A DNA stretch of 64,000 nucleotides from Gymnopus androsaceus JB14 (GCA_009733575.1 ML769744.1:1-64000), one strand, 5' to 3'. Numbered from the stretch's first letter, positions 46,715 to 58,529 are shown. A program made the numbers and translations. Notes: a model not told the origin generated them from the letters alone.

Positions 46715-47185
46715 TGGTGACTTGGCCAAAGAACCCAATACTTCCAACCCCTCTAATATCATCTTTGATGCCAAACATCTTGTTAGGCCATAAAATGGAC
46801 AACTAGGACATTGCTTGTGCCATCAAGCACTGACCTTTTGAAGTTCACGAGAAGCCTGTTGTTTGAATTTCCTGCAAGGGTGAGAAGCATGATTTCGTGA
46901 GTATCTACAAACGTCTGGCTTGAAAACTATTGCTGACAATATTTTAGACTCTGGAAGAAATTTCTGCATTTCAGCCCATACATTCCTTAATATGGTCTCA
47001 TTGGTCCTTCTCAATCCCTTTTGCTCTGTCTACACTTCAATAATGCTCAGTTGGTACCATCACTGGTCTTGAGGTTCTTGGTATCATCAATGAACCCACC
47101 ACTGCCACTTTCGCCTATGGTCTAAACAAGAAAGGCAGCAAAACTCAAATCATTTTTTACAATCTCAGAGGAACTCTCCATCAAC
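46715..47185 (+). pseudogene. decayed Hsp70 ATPase-domain fragment
   Basis: In one frame GDLAKEPNTSNPSNIIFDAK then HLVRP mirrors the Hsp70 segment with N-P-x-N-x-x-F-D-A-K. Next comes DIACAIKH, a stop, and PFEVHEKP. Further on is [20 protein letters not shown] then YGLNKKG, the signature second phosphate-loop segment. Several stops and indels lie between. Hsp70 is a cytosolic or organellar ATP-dependent chaperone; this copy cannot encode one. Order and spacing match the family, so it is a true relic and not chance. Confidence 0.8.
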
Positions 47186-47777
47186 ACCTGTTTGTGGTGC
47201 TTTTTTAGCAGCTTTTCTGACTTCTATTTCCCTCATAGGTACTGCAAAATCTTCTGATTTCCAAAATGCTTCCTTCAGTATGCCATCCTGTTCATTTCTA
47301 TCATTTATTCTCAATTTACGGCCTCAGCTGTAGGTAACACAGCTCACGGGTTCATTTGAGATTCAGGTCCAGGTCGAGTCAACAATGTTTGAGATGGAAG
47401 CATGGGTGATGTGGGATCTTCAAAGGATAAACCATGCAGTGTGTTGTCATTGCCTGCAAATTGGTACATTTAGGGTGTTCTCAATGTTACTAATGAATTC
47501 AATATATAGTACTGCTTTGCCACTCATGGAACCATCAATGCCAAGGTACGTTTCCCAATCAATTTTGTGGTAATTATATCACTGAAACCCTACTAAAAGC
47601 ATAGGATTGTCATCCATTCCATGGTTTTGAGGGTGCAGGAAGATAAAGGAGGTTGTCAGTTGCACTGGAATACATATATATAATTATTAATTATTTAATT
47701 ATATATATAAATCATATTTTATACACATGAAACTTGGGCATATGAGCCAGTGAGCTTACTGTATAATATCTGATATC

Positions 47778-47990
47778 TTGGTGAAGTGGTCTAGCTGGTC
47801 CGACTTGGTGCTAAAGTTGCCCAATTACTAGTGGTCTCATGTTCAATCCTTGCTCTGACCTCTGAACTATGTTTTCACTAGACCCAGGCCACCTGTATGT
47901 GTGGCTGGGCCCAGTATTCTCACTGTCAGCAGTTCAGCACATATTGTCCCAATCGGGAGCTGATTCCTTTAATCTGTATCTACTACCTGT
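47778..47990 (+). repeat. tRNA-derived SINE
   Basis: GTGGTCTAGCTGGTCCGAC resembles a pol III A box and ATGTTCAATCCTTG resembles a B box, about 50 nt apart. A region with CAGGCCACCTGTATGTGTGG follows. The tRNA fold is incomplete, so it is a SINE head and not a functional tRNA. Confidence 0.55.
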
Positions 47991-48029
47991 AGATTAGATG
48001 GATCATAATCAGCAATATTGGCTGCTAGG

Positions 48030-48145
48030 CAATTGCCCTAGGCATTAACCCAAGGGATTTGCCCTATATTTGGGGCCTGGGCAATTCCCCTTGCTGATCA
48101 CATCAGACCTTGGGCTGCTTCCCAAGCTGATGTGTTCTGCTAGCT
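48030..48145 (-). repeat. dispersed repeat, copy 2 (reverse of 43430-43530)
   Basis: Reverse complement gives AGCCCAAGGTCTGATGTGAT, then CAGCAAGG, AGGGCAAATCCCTTGGG, as in copy 1. Confidence 0.5.
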
Positions 48146-48589
48146 TCCATGGCTGGACTTAAACCAAGTCAAATTGTTGTTTTAGTTTTGAGGAGTCTAG
48201 TGTGACCACCAAGAAGCGACCATCTGTTGTGACTGAGCTCAGGTGCACAGGAAGCAAACTGTCTGTTGTCCTGAGTGGTTTTGCCCTACTGTTGGGAATC
48301 ACTTTGTTGAACCAAGCCATATTGTTGGTGGTTCTTTTTGTTGTCATTGTTATATTGTTGCCCCTATCATTGCCCCAAATCTGTATAGATTGATTAGAAA
48401 AAAAGATCCTATCCTTCAATTGTCTACCAGCATCACTTCGAGAAACACCAGTCACTTTTGAGAGACAAATAGAGTATTTTCTTTGCGGAACCTTTGACAA
48501 TGCACCCTTGCTATTTAAATTGATAGCCAAACCCCCTGTGTTCCAGTGGCTTAGTGTTGATTACTCTGCACTACTTGAACCAATGGACC

Positions 48590-49340
48590 CACAGCTCGTT
48601 AATGTCATGCTTTCTGGTCTTCTTGCCAACCTTGCATTGAACAAGTCAGATAACATTGTGAGTTGAGTCCAATCTCACAAACTTGTGTTTCACAGAGGAT
48701 GATTTTGCTTACATTTTGAAGACTATCATCCTTGATTGCTGTCACTCTGGTTCTGGGATGCAAAAGGTTAATCTTGATCCACACTTTGTAGTCCATGGAT
48801 TTGATCTTCCAAAATCCTACAGCATTCCTGCTGAATGAGTATTCAGCAGCTCAGACAAGTATCATTGCCAAGGGCTTTGAAAAAACTGGTCTGCAATCAC
48901 ACATTCTCTTTGCTGCATGTATGCAGCACCAGCAAGCCATGGAGAGTCAAGAGAGAGGTGTTTTCACATCAGAGCTCATCACTCTGTTCAAGCAAGAAGG
49001 CGTGGACAAACTCACTTACCAAGAAGTGATAGCAACAAAGCTGCCCAATTCTAAATTGTAAATAGTATCTGTTTCTTGCTGTTTCATATGCTGATCATTT
49101 GCTCAGTCAAAATCCACAATATGAAGGCTTCTATTCAAACCATATATATTCTCTTCAATGCAAAAGTCCCCAGTCCCCAGGGTGAGCTGTATCATATTCA
49201 CACCACATCTCAATCCGGGAGATATGTTCTTGAAGCAGGCAAGGCGCATGGCATCACAGCAAATGCTCACTTTATTGTGTCTTCCACCCAAGACACATCA
49301 CGCATCTTGGGTACTGTGGTGGTGAAAATTAACCAAACAC
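48590..49340 (+). pseudogene. caspase-like (metacaspase-type, Agaricomycete) peptidase fragment
   Basis: LSGLLANLALNKSDNI (to about 48657) ends at a GTGAGT donor. TIILDCCHSGSG (about 48722-48757) carries the C14-peptidase catalytic Cys motif D-x-C-H-S-G. Then HGFDLPKSYSIPAE meets a stop at 48837. A second block (48795-49061) reads SHILFAACMQ and ERGVFTSELITLFKQEGVDK then LTYQEVI, the p10-like half. A third (about 49140-49330) reads ILFNAKVPSPQGELYHI and YVLEAGKAHGIT, the usual C-terminal extension in this family. Frame changes between blocks show it is broken. The upstream catalytic-His part was not found. Insertion of other repeats follows immediately. Confidence 0.7.
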
Positions 49341-49702
49341 GCAAAATGTCACCTTGTAATGGCCATAGTGGGGCAAATAGCACATATTACAATTTGTGCT
49401 TGTGGGCAATATTGTAGCCCTCTCAATTCCGAAGATGGTCCACTTTTCACATTTAAGAGATATCTACAAATGGTAGAGTTATAGATCAATATGTACAAAG
49501 CATCAAATTTTATGATGTAATTTTTGTGAATTTTGACTCTAATGAGCTTTTTTCAATGTGTTCCTAAGCTTTTCTTGTGATTATTTTTGTACAGGACTAC
49601 CATTGGGACCATAAGGCTTTTATATCATGGCTTACACCCAGAAGGAACATGCCATATTGATGCATCAATTGAAGATGTTTATTTTTTACCTGAAATTACA
49701 AT

Positions 49703-50457
49703 AGCAGATGAATGAGGGCAAATCATGGGAAGGTTTAGTGGGTGATTCTATAGCATCTTGAGTCCTAAAGTGATCCCAATTTACAGAGTTAAATAATATA
49801 GGAAATTCATTGAATTATAGTTTAGAAACTTCAAGTAGCAATTTTTCTGGGGTAATTTCGAATTTAATGGCCTTAATTTGAATGTTTTTGAACCTTTTCT
49901 GCTGATGTTTTTTTCTGACCAGACTCTAGCGATGCATATAGTTCCATAATACATATTGGCCTCATCATACTAGTCTTGATTCTGATCAAAAAGCCTCCAC
50001 TGTCCCAGAAATATGGCCTAACTAGGGACTAAGAATTTCTTGCCTCTTGTCTTCAGCTACAAAACCCATCACAGCCTCAATGCTTGAATTCAGACACTAC
50101 AGGCTAAATACAAGCTCACATTTTTATTTAGCGCAGATTTTCGAAAATAATTGTGGAAGATTTGTGTTTTTGGACATGGAAAATGGCCTCATTCATGGAC
50201 CCAACTTGTGTTATGAGAGTATATGCATCCCTAGAGTCTGACCAGAGAAAAATGTCAGCAGAAAAGGTTCAGAAACATTCAAATTAAAGCCATTAAATTT
50301 GAAATTACCCCAGGAAAGTTGCTACTTGGAGTTTCTTAAACTATAATTCAACGAATTTCCTATATTATTTAACTCTGTAAATTGGGATCACTTTAGGACT
50401 CAAGATGCTATAGAATCACCCACTAAACCTTCCCATGATTTGCCCTCATTCATCTGT
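49703..50457. mobile_element. foldback element with ~255-bp inverted arms
   Basis: The left end CAGATGAATGAGGGCAAATC (49703) reappears in reverse complement at 50457. Complementarity continues through CACCCACTAAACC, AATTGGGATCACTTTAGGAC, CTTTTCTGCTGA and GACTCTAG to about 49950/50205. The central ~250 bp hold a 64-codon frame (50047-50241) without domain. Arms are about 90% similar by eye. It sits at the 3' end of the gag fragment. Confidence 0.8.
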
Positions 50458-50483
50458 CCATAGGTGACGCCAGTGCCATCTTG

Positions 50484-51278
50484 TCAATGAGGTTGTGGTG
50501 TTTGTGGAGTTGGTTTAGGTGCCTGCACCTGGGGAGTGTTTTTAGGAGTGGAGTACCACTGATTCCCAAAGCTCCATTGCTTTGTCTCATTGTTCCTCCT
50601 TCTCCAAAGGTTGTCGAGGTCAAAACTCCTCTTCTTCCAACCATCAAAAGTGTCAGGGAGGATTCTGACACTATAGATACTGTCAATAATGGATTTGTTG
50701 ACTGCGCGCATTATTTTTTGCAGGACATGTGCATTGTCCTCTCCATATTCTGCAGTACTAACTAGTACTTCGAAGCGTTCGAAGAACGCTGCTACTGTTT
50801 CGTCTTTTCCTTGACAAATTCTTTCGAATTTCTCCCTGGCATCAGCATGTCTTGCCATATCCAGGTATCTGCTACTGAGTTTCTTCATGAAATAATCCCA
50901 AGTCATATTCCATGTTCCTTCTTTGTCTGAATAATAACCATTATACTGGTTTTCAACCCAGTCTTGTACTTTCTCTCCTTCCATGTAGGAGATTGCAACA
51001 TTGATACGTTCATTGTCTGAATGGATCTTGTTCTTTGGGTCGTTAACCCAAGCGATTAGTTTTCATTTCCATTCTCAAAAACTCTCTTTATCTCCTTTGA
51101 ACATTGGAGGTTCCTTCAAGAGAGACTTCCCATTGGTGGAAGTCGTGGTTTCTGTTCCCAGACGTGTTACAGTCCATCCTTCACGTATGAGAAATGCGGC
51201 AAGTTGTTCTGGAGTGGGAACCTCATTCTCATTTGAGTTGGTGGGTGCGGTAGGAACATTGGATTGTGGTTCAGACAT
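50484..51278 (-). pseudogene. Ty3/Gypsy-type Gag fragment
   Basis: MSEPQSNVPTAPTNSNENEV opens at 51278. KEPPMFKGDKESF is followed by two in-frame stops, then AWVNDPKNKIHSDNERINVA, YMEGEKVQDWVENQ, FMKKLSSRYLD and AREKFERICQGKDETVAAFF. This is the retrotransposon-gag capsid core of basidiomycete Ty3 elements. It ends at 50484 before any protease or RT region, where the foldback element begins. Non-functional truncated copy. Confidence 0.8.
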
Positions 51279-52383
51279 GATGGATATGGATGTGAACAGA
51301 GGGGTTGTGGTTTGGTCAGATGGGGTAGGAGGTCTGGAGCTACAAGCTTGATAGGTTGTGCGATCCAGAATAGTGAGAGGTGAATGTGATCAACAACTCT
51401 TGGAATATAGAATGATGAAAAGGAAAATTAAAGAAATAGAAAGGTGGAGGGATAGGAATGTGATAAAATGAATATAACGCAAATGTGTAAAGGTCGTGTG
51501 AAGAGTGTTCACAAACAGTCCTTGCACTTGTCTTGCTGACTTAACATGGCTCTCTAACTAGGAATGGAGCAACATTCCATGCGCTATGACCCCTCTCCAA
51601 AGATTGGTTATCAGTCAAAAGCTTTCAACTACCAGTACTACGAGTTGGACTCAAGATTACTTGTGTTGTACTATAGGTGTCTATAAGTCTAATTGGGTGC
51701 AAAGATCTGTAAGGCAAAAGGTTATTAGGATGGTGAGTGTAATGTGTGGGATGAAAGAATTATGATTGGATAGCGTGGAATACAAAATGTGAATTCTTGA
51801 GTAGCAAGAAATCACAATGGTGTTGAAGAGTACTGTCAACCAGTATCAACAACGAGCAATGATCCGTGACAAGTGGAAGAGAGCAGCTTCAATCTTCTGT
51901 CAGCAACTAGTTCCCCACAACACAAGGTACCAGGCATCACAACTTTTGACTTAGGCAAAGACAAGAACAATGAGGAAAAGAGAAGAAGATGATATTGAGA
52001 ACTAGGAGATATTGACAAGATTGAAGCTAAGGACTAAGCTACAACTACAACTACTTATATACTAAAGTACGAACCCTAAGCCCTATACCCTATACCCTGA
52101 CCGTGCAGTAACAGTGCATGAAACAATAAAAGACAACAAGTTAACGACAATAAGTAATGATAGGTCAATTGTACAAGTATGGACATGCTAGCATGTGTTA
52201 TGATTGGAAACAATCATACTCTGATCAACAGAACCTAATTAGTATAGCCGTGCATCTGAACAAGTGCGCGCTTATATAGATATACAGGAGTAAATAAAGA
52301 AAATGATAAGAGATAATATCATGTGTCTGATAAGATAAGAAACATGTTTGTAACAGTAGTACCATGCCAATACCATGGTAATA

Positions 52384-52535
52384 CATCATGGTAGTACCAT
52401 GGTAATACCAATGGTAACCATCATGGTAGTACCATGGTAATACCAATGGTAACCATCATGGTAGTACCATGGTAATACCAATGGTAACCATCATGGTAGT
52501 ACCATGGTAATACCACCATGGTATTACCATGGTAG
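52384..52535. repeat. 35-bp minisatellite rich in CCATGG palindromes
   Basis: CATCATGGTAGTACCATGG starts at 52384, 52419, 52454 and 52489, an exact 35-bp period, with near-identical units. Flanking partial units (CCAATACCATGGTAATA before, CCACCATGGTATTACCATGG after) extend it. Each unit holds several CCATGG/ATGGTAACCAT inverted words, so single strands would fold. Confidence 0.9.
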
Positions 52536-52649
52536 AATATGCCAGGCATTTACCCCTACTTAGGTCCAACTTGGAAGGCAAAAGTTAAGCCTAAGTAGGT
52601 ATCTTTTAGTAGGTGACTGAAGTGGAACAATGTTGATCAGAATCCTCAT

Positions 52650-53420
52650 TTAGCTGTAAACCTGGTCAATGGCCATGTTCATTTCCAAGTCATGAAAAAA
52701 ATCTGTCAACAATATGGACTGGAGCAGATGCCTTGTGAAATTGACAGCAATCCTGATGTCATCCGCTACATTCTTCAAGGTGCAGCCGATTTTTTTTTGA
52801 CACCTTTTGCACTCAAATGGTGCCAATCCACTTGCTTCATCGAAAGCCACAGCTGAATGTGTGAAGCTCAAGGTGACTGGAGAATAAACAGAGTGCCTGA
52901 ATCCGATTGTGGTGGTCTTAATGTTGATGGCATGGTTTTCAATAACTTTTCATCAGCATTGATGACAATGAAGATGCAAAGTATGGGTTCAGAATCATTG
53001 ACACAACAATGGTGCCCTTGTATGCTTCAGTCTTCTAGTTTGATTTTAGTGATTTAAGCATTGGTATCACCTTCATATTACAACTTGGATATATTCTTCT
53101 GATTAGGGATTGCATTCCAGTTCCATACTACTAACCTGGATTTGCCCGCAATGGCAAGATTGAGTTCTCACTTCCAGCTTATGATACGCGATGGCAGCAT
53201 TGGCACAGCTCCAGTCAGTTTCTGTTTGAGGGAGGGTCAGCATGTTGATGTTGATTTATTGAAGATTTTCCTTTCAACCAAGTATGTCAACTTTTCCAAC
53301 ATTACTCAAAGGTCACCATTTGAAATGGTGGGTAGTGCCTGTATGGGCTCACTAGATCAGAAGGGAATTACTTGGGATACAATTACAATTCCTATTATCC
53401 AAAGGAAAAGATAGTACAAA
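52650..53420 (+). pseudogene. decayed coding sequence, family not recognised
   Basis: NGHVHFQVMKKICQQYGLEQ, then MPCEIDSNPDVIRYILQG and AADFF, then after one stop HSNGANPLASSKATAE, looks like conserved protein with scattered stops. Further frames at 53142-53414 (LREGQHVDVDLLKIFLS) continue in the same direction. I cannot name the family. It is listed because the amino-acid texture is coding-like across several hundred bases. Confidence 0.35.
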
Positions 53421-53511
53421 ACTCCTTCATATATATGGATGCATGCAACCGAACTTTTCTTTTGAGAAATTTGAACTCTGTGCTAGCTTTCTTCACAAAA
53501 ATGGTAACCAA

Positions 53512-53673
53512 CATCAGTAAAACCTGTATTTTTGCTGGAGGAAACCAACATATTTCTCCAGAGAAAGGGTACCCATTCTATAGACGTCTGAAGAACCTGG
53601 AGATGTTTGACAGCTGTTAGAGCTTTGGAGATCTCTGGAGAGACCTCCAGTGAAAATACAGGTTTTGCCAATG
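53512..53673 (+). mobile_element. short MITE, CATCAGCAAAACC family, copy F
   Basis: Starts CATCAGTAAAACCTGTATTT and ends AAATACAGGTTTTGCCAATG, inverted over about 20 bp. AA flanks both ends. 162 bp, no coding. Confidence 0.7.
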
Positions 53674-53919
53674 AAACTGTCCCAATACTTGAACTGGATT
53701 TTGTGCTTTTGGACTTTGAGGCATGTAGCTCTACAAATGACTAATATTGTAGTAATGAATCTAGATTCTGTTAGATTCAAATTCTGATACTGCTGATTGA
53801 TTGGCAAAAGTCCATGAACTTTAACCATAAGTTTAGAAAATTTAACATAAGTTGCCGTTTCTGGTATTTATTTAGCATAATTTCACTATATCTGGCACAA
53901 ATTATGTTGATTCGCACTC

Positions 53920-54075
53920 ACACAGGAAGCAAGCTACCGTAAGCCCGCCGCATTTACAGTGAAATTACGATAAACAAGCGCTAAGACGGTGAAATTACGT
54001 TGCGGCGGCGTTAGTTTATAGTAAGTTCACGTAAGCCGGCGAACTTACGTAACCTGTTTCCCGTGTCAGTGCCTC
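53920..54075. mobile_element. possible ~155-bp palindromic MITE
   Basis: ACACAGGAAGCAAG...TACCGTAAG at the left resembles, inverted, CTTACGTAACCTGTTTCCCG at the right. Internal GTGAAATTACG and AGTTCACGTAAGCCGGC words are also inverted. No target duplication is clear. Confidence 0.45.
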
Positions 54076-54488
54076 TCCCAGATGTTTGAGTATAATTCTC
54101 TCTGTCACCTCTTACTCAAAACGCCCTTACTTAAAGTGCCAGCAATATGTGTATTTATAATTTTTTTCCCACAGCACTGCCAGCATGCACAACTTTTTCC
54201 TGCACTTCCAGTATGGTCCAGCTTCCCTGCCCACAGATGTTTCAACACTGGACAGTGCTGGGACTACTGGTTGAATTAGAGAATTAAAGTAAATATTTAT
54301 TAGATATTTGACTCAAATATGATCTTTATGCATAATTGTACCAATAGTTTCATTGTAGGCTGAATTCTTATATTTCACAATAAGAATGAAAGTAGTTATT
54401 TAAACTTATTTTAAAGAACCTTTTAGCTGGTTCCTGAAAGATGATATTTCAGTGTCCGGTCTGGCCATTCACTATAAGTTACAGTGAT

Positions 54489-54605
54489 TGCCCCCAGGTG
54501 TTTTTAATGGGCTCCCAAATATATTTTTCATTGAATTTATTGTGAAAAAAGTGTTTTCATACCATGATATGATACATATAAGCTCACAACATCAAAAAGG
54601 ACCTG
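54489..54605 (+). repeat. dispersed repeat also present at 63234-63345
   Basis: CCCAGGTG, TGAATTTA, TGTGAAAAAAGTGTTTTCAT and ACATATAAGCTCACAACA align in order with CCCAGGCG, TGAATTTA, TATGAAAACAGTGTTTTCAT and ACATAAACAAACTCCCAACA. About 70% similar. Confidence 0.5.
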
Positions 54606-54707
54606 ATTTTATGTACTCTAACCTGAGTCCTGCATCAATTCAATACATCATCCTTTGTGATATTGAGCAAGCCTGTTTCAAGTCCCTGGCTCCCAGCCCA
54701 GCTCCCT

Positions 54708-55284
54708 CATCAGCAAAACCCGGGTGTTCTGTACAGAACCCACAGCACCCATGGCACCCATAGCAAGGTACCCCTCTGTACAGAACTGTGGGATGCTGTG
54801 GAACACTGTGGATTACTGGATTCCATGGGCACATTGTCCGTCAGGGACTCGGAGTTCTATTCCATTGATTTATAGTCAATACAATTGAATTGTTTCACTG
54901 CTTCCACTGTTCATGAACAAAATAATCATAAATTGACATAATATTGTTGTTCTCATAGTCATACTACTCTACATATGAGGTCAACACTGATAGTACTTGA
55001 ATAATGCTATAGTATTACTTGGGCCTCACACCACCAATACTTAGAATTGAGAGCTTGGTCCACTTGGATGACTCAGAGACTTACCATGAATGTTCAAAGG
55101 GACCCAGAATCAACTTGGAAAAAGAAATGGAACTTGAAGAGGTTGCATTGGTTCTTATATAGTGCTGGTGAGAGCTGTCAATATGCCAAAATGCATTGAC
55201 AGCTGGCTTAAATGTTCAATAATCCCACAGGAGCTCCTGCAGGCTTCTATAGCCTCTGTGGCAAACACCCAGGTTTTACTGATG
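54708..55284. mobile_element. 577-bp TIR element, CATCAGCAAAACC(C)GGGTGTT subfamily
   Basis: The start CATCAGCAAAACCCGGGTGT is inverted at the end (AAACACCCAGGTTTTACTGATG, 55263-55284). CT flanks both sides (54706-54707, 55285-55286), a possible 2-bp target duplication. The interior includes inverted CTGTACAGAAC words and no protein domain. Confidence 0.65.
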
Positions 55285-55315
55285 CTGAGTCGCCCACAAT
55301 TGCATTACACCTCGG

Positions 55316-55589
55316 CATCAGCAAAACATGTATGATGTGACCTGTTCTTGCAGGTGCTGGACAGTCTCTCCAGAGCCCCAGCGCTCCAGGACATAGATGG
55401 AGTGGCCGGCGCTGGCCAAAGGTCCCAGAGGCCTCAAAATTTCCTTATTTGGAAATTGAAAAGGAATGTCGCACGAGTTTATATTTTTGACAGCACTGGC
55501 AAGCGCTGGCCGGCTCTGGGAGCGCAGGGAATTTTACATGCTGGCTGCTGCTGTCAAAATTAAAATACAAAATACAGGTTTTGCTGATG
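55316..55589 (+). mobile_element. MITE, CATCAGCAAAACC family, copy B
   Basis: 274 bp, CATCAGCAAAACATGTATGA ... ATACAGGTTTTGCTGATG; closely similar to copy A along its length. Confidence 0.8.
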
Positions 55590-55908
55590 TCCTACTACTA
55601 GAGGTCTGCTGCTCGCATTACATCCAGCTTTGGAAGATCTCTGATGCTAGTAAATTGCAGCTACATCCTCTCTGGTAGTCTTAATCTTCCTTGCTTCGCA
55701 ATTTGAATTCTGTGTTCGGACATACATTGGCCTTCTAAGTTTCCCCCCGACATTAATTTCTGAGGCTGATCCTAAATTCTGCCTGATGTAAACGCATAAA
55801 AAAGGCCAGTAAGTGTGTACATTTGATTTTCTGCTTTTATTTCCAGCCCCATCGCCCTAATATACTGATAGAAATGAGTCCACCTTTCAAAATTATCCCA
55901 TTTCGCTC

Positions 55909-56350
55909 TTAACAATCAAACTTCTGAATAGAATTGACATTTCCCGCAAGGCCCGCAAAGCAGAAACCACTTCCCTGGGCCTCAAAAACCTCAATGAATC
56001 CAGACGAGCAGTCATCACTGCTGAACACGTTGAAGCATTCCGTGGCGCCATCTGTATAGAGCCTTATTAGTGAAGTGGCACCATAACTCAAAAGGGTGCA
56101 GTTTACCAGTGAAGAACTGGAGACTGTCCCATGGGCCGCCAATTGAAGTACAGAATGCATCCCCAAAGTCAAGTGTGCCAGAGTTGGCTCCCGTGCAACC
56201 GTTGTCACTGTATGCAACACCTTCGGATTTAGCTTGTACGCTTCCTGCCATGACGAGCATGGAGACTATGGATACAAATGCGCCAGTACTGGAATGACCG
56301 AACATAAGTCCAAGAAGTAAAACAACAACGAAGCACACATACAATTTCAT
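55909..56350 (-). CDS. small secreted six-cysteine protein (110 aa)
   Basis: Exons 56350-56343, 56288-56107 and 56051-55909 splice in frame (8+182+143 nt). The 54-nt intron 1 (GTATGT...TCCAG) gives the leader MKFTGAFVSIVSMLVMAGSV then QAKSEG; reading through it would give an unlikely longer start. Intron 2 (GTAAAC...TACAG, 55 nt) restores FFTDGATECFNVFSSDDC. Six cysteines occur in the mature part (DNGC, AFC, TEC, DDC, GFC, FDC). It is a likely secreted protein of unknown function, not clearly related to the pair at 28.6-31.1 kb despite the same size and Cys count. Codon structure is intact, so it is probably a live gene among transposon remains. Confidence 0.8.
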
Positions 56351-58267
56351 CTTGACTGTGTTTGCTGAGTAGATGCAAATGGCTGCTAACTATGAATTTG
56401 GAGTAGTGAGGGCCAGTATTTATACTCCCGATTATTGAAGCCAAGCGGAAGGATCCCTGCCAAGAAACCTATTTTCCCTAAACGGAGGTAGTAGGACCGG
56501 TCTATGAGCTCTTTCATGTAAGCTTGGAGGAGCAGTAATTGCGAAAGGAATTTGAAAAACCATTGACAATTTTCGCCACAGCCAAACTAACACATTAGCA
56601 GCTTGAGGTTCACGCCACGGACGGAAGTCTACATGATGGATGAGTTCCCCTGACCTTTCATCCCCGTGTAAATACATATAATACAAACCAAATTGAAACC
56701 AAACGTGCTAGCCCAATTTCGACCATGGCCAGCAAAATTCCCATTTTGGGAACAAAAGATTCAAGATGACAGCCTGTACAACTGAAAACCTGAAAATCGA
56801 CAGACTCAAGCTCCACATTTTCTGCAAAAAATCAAAAGCATGACTTGACGCGTAGAAGAGCCTTGACCTGACAGAATCATACCAAGTTGAAGATCATTGA
56901 TGGACAATTCTCGTCGGACAGGGAGATTGGACGGCCTTGAGCGGTCATGAAAAACTGACAACTGACGGATTAAAAACTTGCAGTGAATTTCCAGAGTGCC
57001 ACTGACACTCCAGTAGCGTCGTAAAATTATTACAGAGTGTTAAATTAGAGAAATTAAAGAATCAAGATCAATTTCTGATACGAATACACTAGTCCTGCCT
57101 TGAAGCTCGTCCCTCGGCGAGTCCTGAGCTTCCCCGTCTCTCTTAGTCACTGGAAGTATTGTACACGTAGAAGAGTCATGGGACAGTGTCATAGAACCTG
57201 AACGCATACATTCAGCGGCAATATCAGCTCTCGGAAGCACTGTTTATGTTTAAATGGGGGTGTTTTTCATGAATATCTCACTCAAGGCACAACTGTGAAA
57301 GATGCATCGGATCGAACCTCCAGGTCGGACCGTCCTGTACAATGATTGGATTTCAAGGTTCGGGCTACTACTTCCAACGCTCAGCAAGGATCAGACTGGA
57401 TGATAATCTTCTTATCGACACCGAGAAACTGACCCCTAACGAAATAGTATCTAAGGAATTTAGCAGGTTTCACATCTTTTATTGTAAAATTCTGGTAGTC
57501 GTATACATGGAGCTGACGGGCTGACTTCGACATCTGAACCTCCTTCCGACGCTGAGCGTCTCGGTCAAGTCTCGGTGAACTTGAACGTTGGTGAACATGA
57601 ATTGATTCATGAATCATCCTGTTATGTACATATTATATACATATTATACAATTTCGAAGGAATACACGCCGGGAAGGAGGCCGATGCATGTTCACACCCG
57701 CCGCGGGAACCGAGAAGCAAGGAAGATTGACAATGGAGAGGACGTTGCTGTGAAGCAGGCTTGCCAACCTTGTGGACACTGGACTGGCATTGTATTCGGA
57801 GAGCGTCCTGGTGTAAGCCTTGATTAACGATGAATTGCGTATTCAAGAATTTATTGCTGTTATCTTAAAAGTTGGCGTAACCTGAAATTTCGCTCACGGA
57901 CTGTTTTTTCGTGTCAACACTTTTCAGTCATATCTCAATAAATAATTTAGCTACCGCCTTCTAATAAAGTGCATTGAAATCTTCTATCCAAGCCTGAGGT
58001 CCAACACTAAAAACATCGAAGACCCGAGCATTTTTCTTTTTGTAGTAATTTGTGATACCGTTCGAAGATTTCAGTCACTGCGGCATAATAAATTTATTAG
58101 AAAGCATTCAGAGCAGCGCAATACACTGTATGTACTATATTAAGTACTGCTTTGACTATGCATCTATAAACTCTTCTCTTCCACCACCATCCTGGCCACC
58201 CTCGTATACTGAAATTTATGCATCCCATCGGCGATGCTCAAGTCAATACAAACTACAGCACGATGTA
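56351..58267. other. intergenic, no gene recognised
   Basis: The first few hundred bases upstream of 56350 should hold the promoter of the secreted protein. Frames at 56432-56686 and 57040-57240 (minus) and 57609-57827 (plus) show no domain. Confidence 0.3.
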
Positions 58268-58529
58268 AGGTAGGCGTCAGGCGCAAGCGGGTACATCACA
58301 TGCCTGGGCGCTTCCATAGCAGAAAATAAAGAAAATGTATCAGAAAATCGCCAAGACGCAGATTTTCGAAATCTGGCTTCGAGGAGTCCTCTGTTTAGAT
58401 CATCGGAAGGAATCCTCGGGGCCAAATTTCTAAAATCGAGACAAGTCAATTTTTTTCATACATTTTCATTATTTTTGCTATGGAAGTGCCCAGGCATGTG
58501 ATGTACCCGCTTGCGCCTGACGCCTACCT
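58268..58529. mobile_element. 262-bp mariner-type MITE with TA target duplication
   Basis: AGGTAGGCGTCAGGCGCAAG begins the left arm and its exact reverse complement ends the right arm. Identity is perfect for about 40 bp and continues imperfectly to ~72 bp. TA lies at 58266-58267 and 58530-58531. The small loop has no coding sequence. TA duplication and long TIRs fit Tc1/mariner-derived MITEs. Confidence 0.9.

Noticed and set aside
47778..47860. Functional tRNA gene
   Set aside because: A- and B-box words are present but stems cannot be completed; a SINE fits better.
56070..56130. Frameshift in the secreted protein at 55.9-56.35 kb
   Set aside because: A 55-nt GTAAAC...TACAG intron in the right phase restores a single frame.
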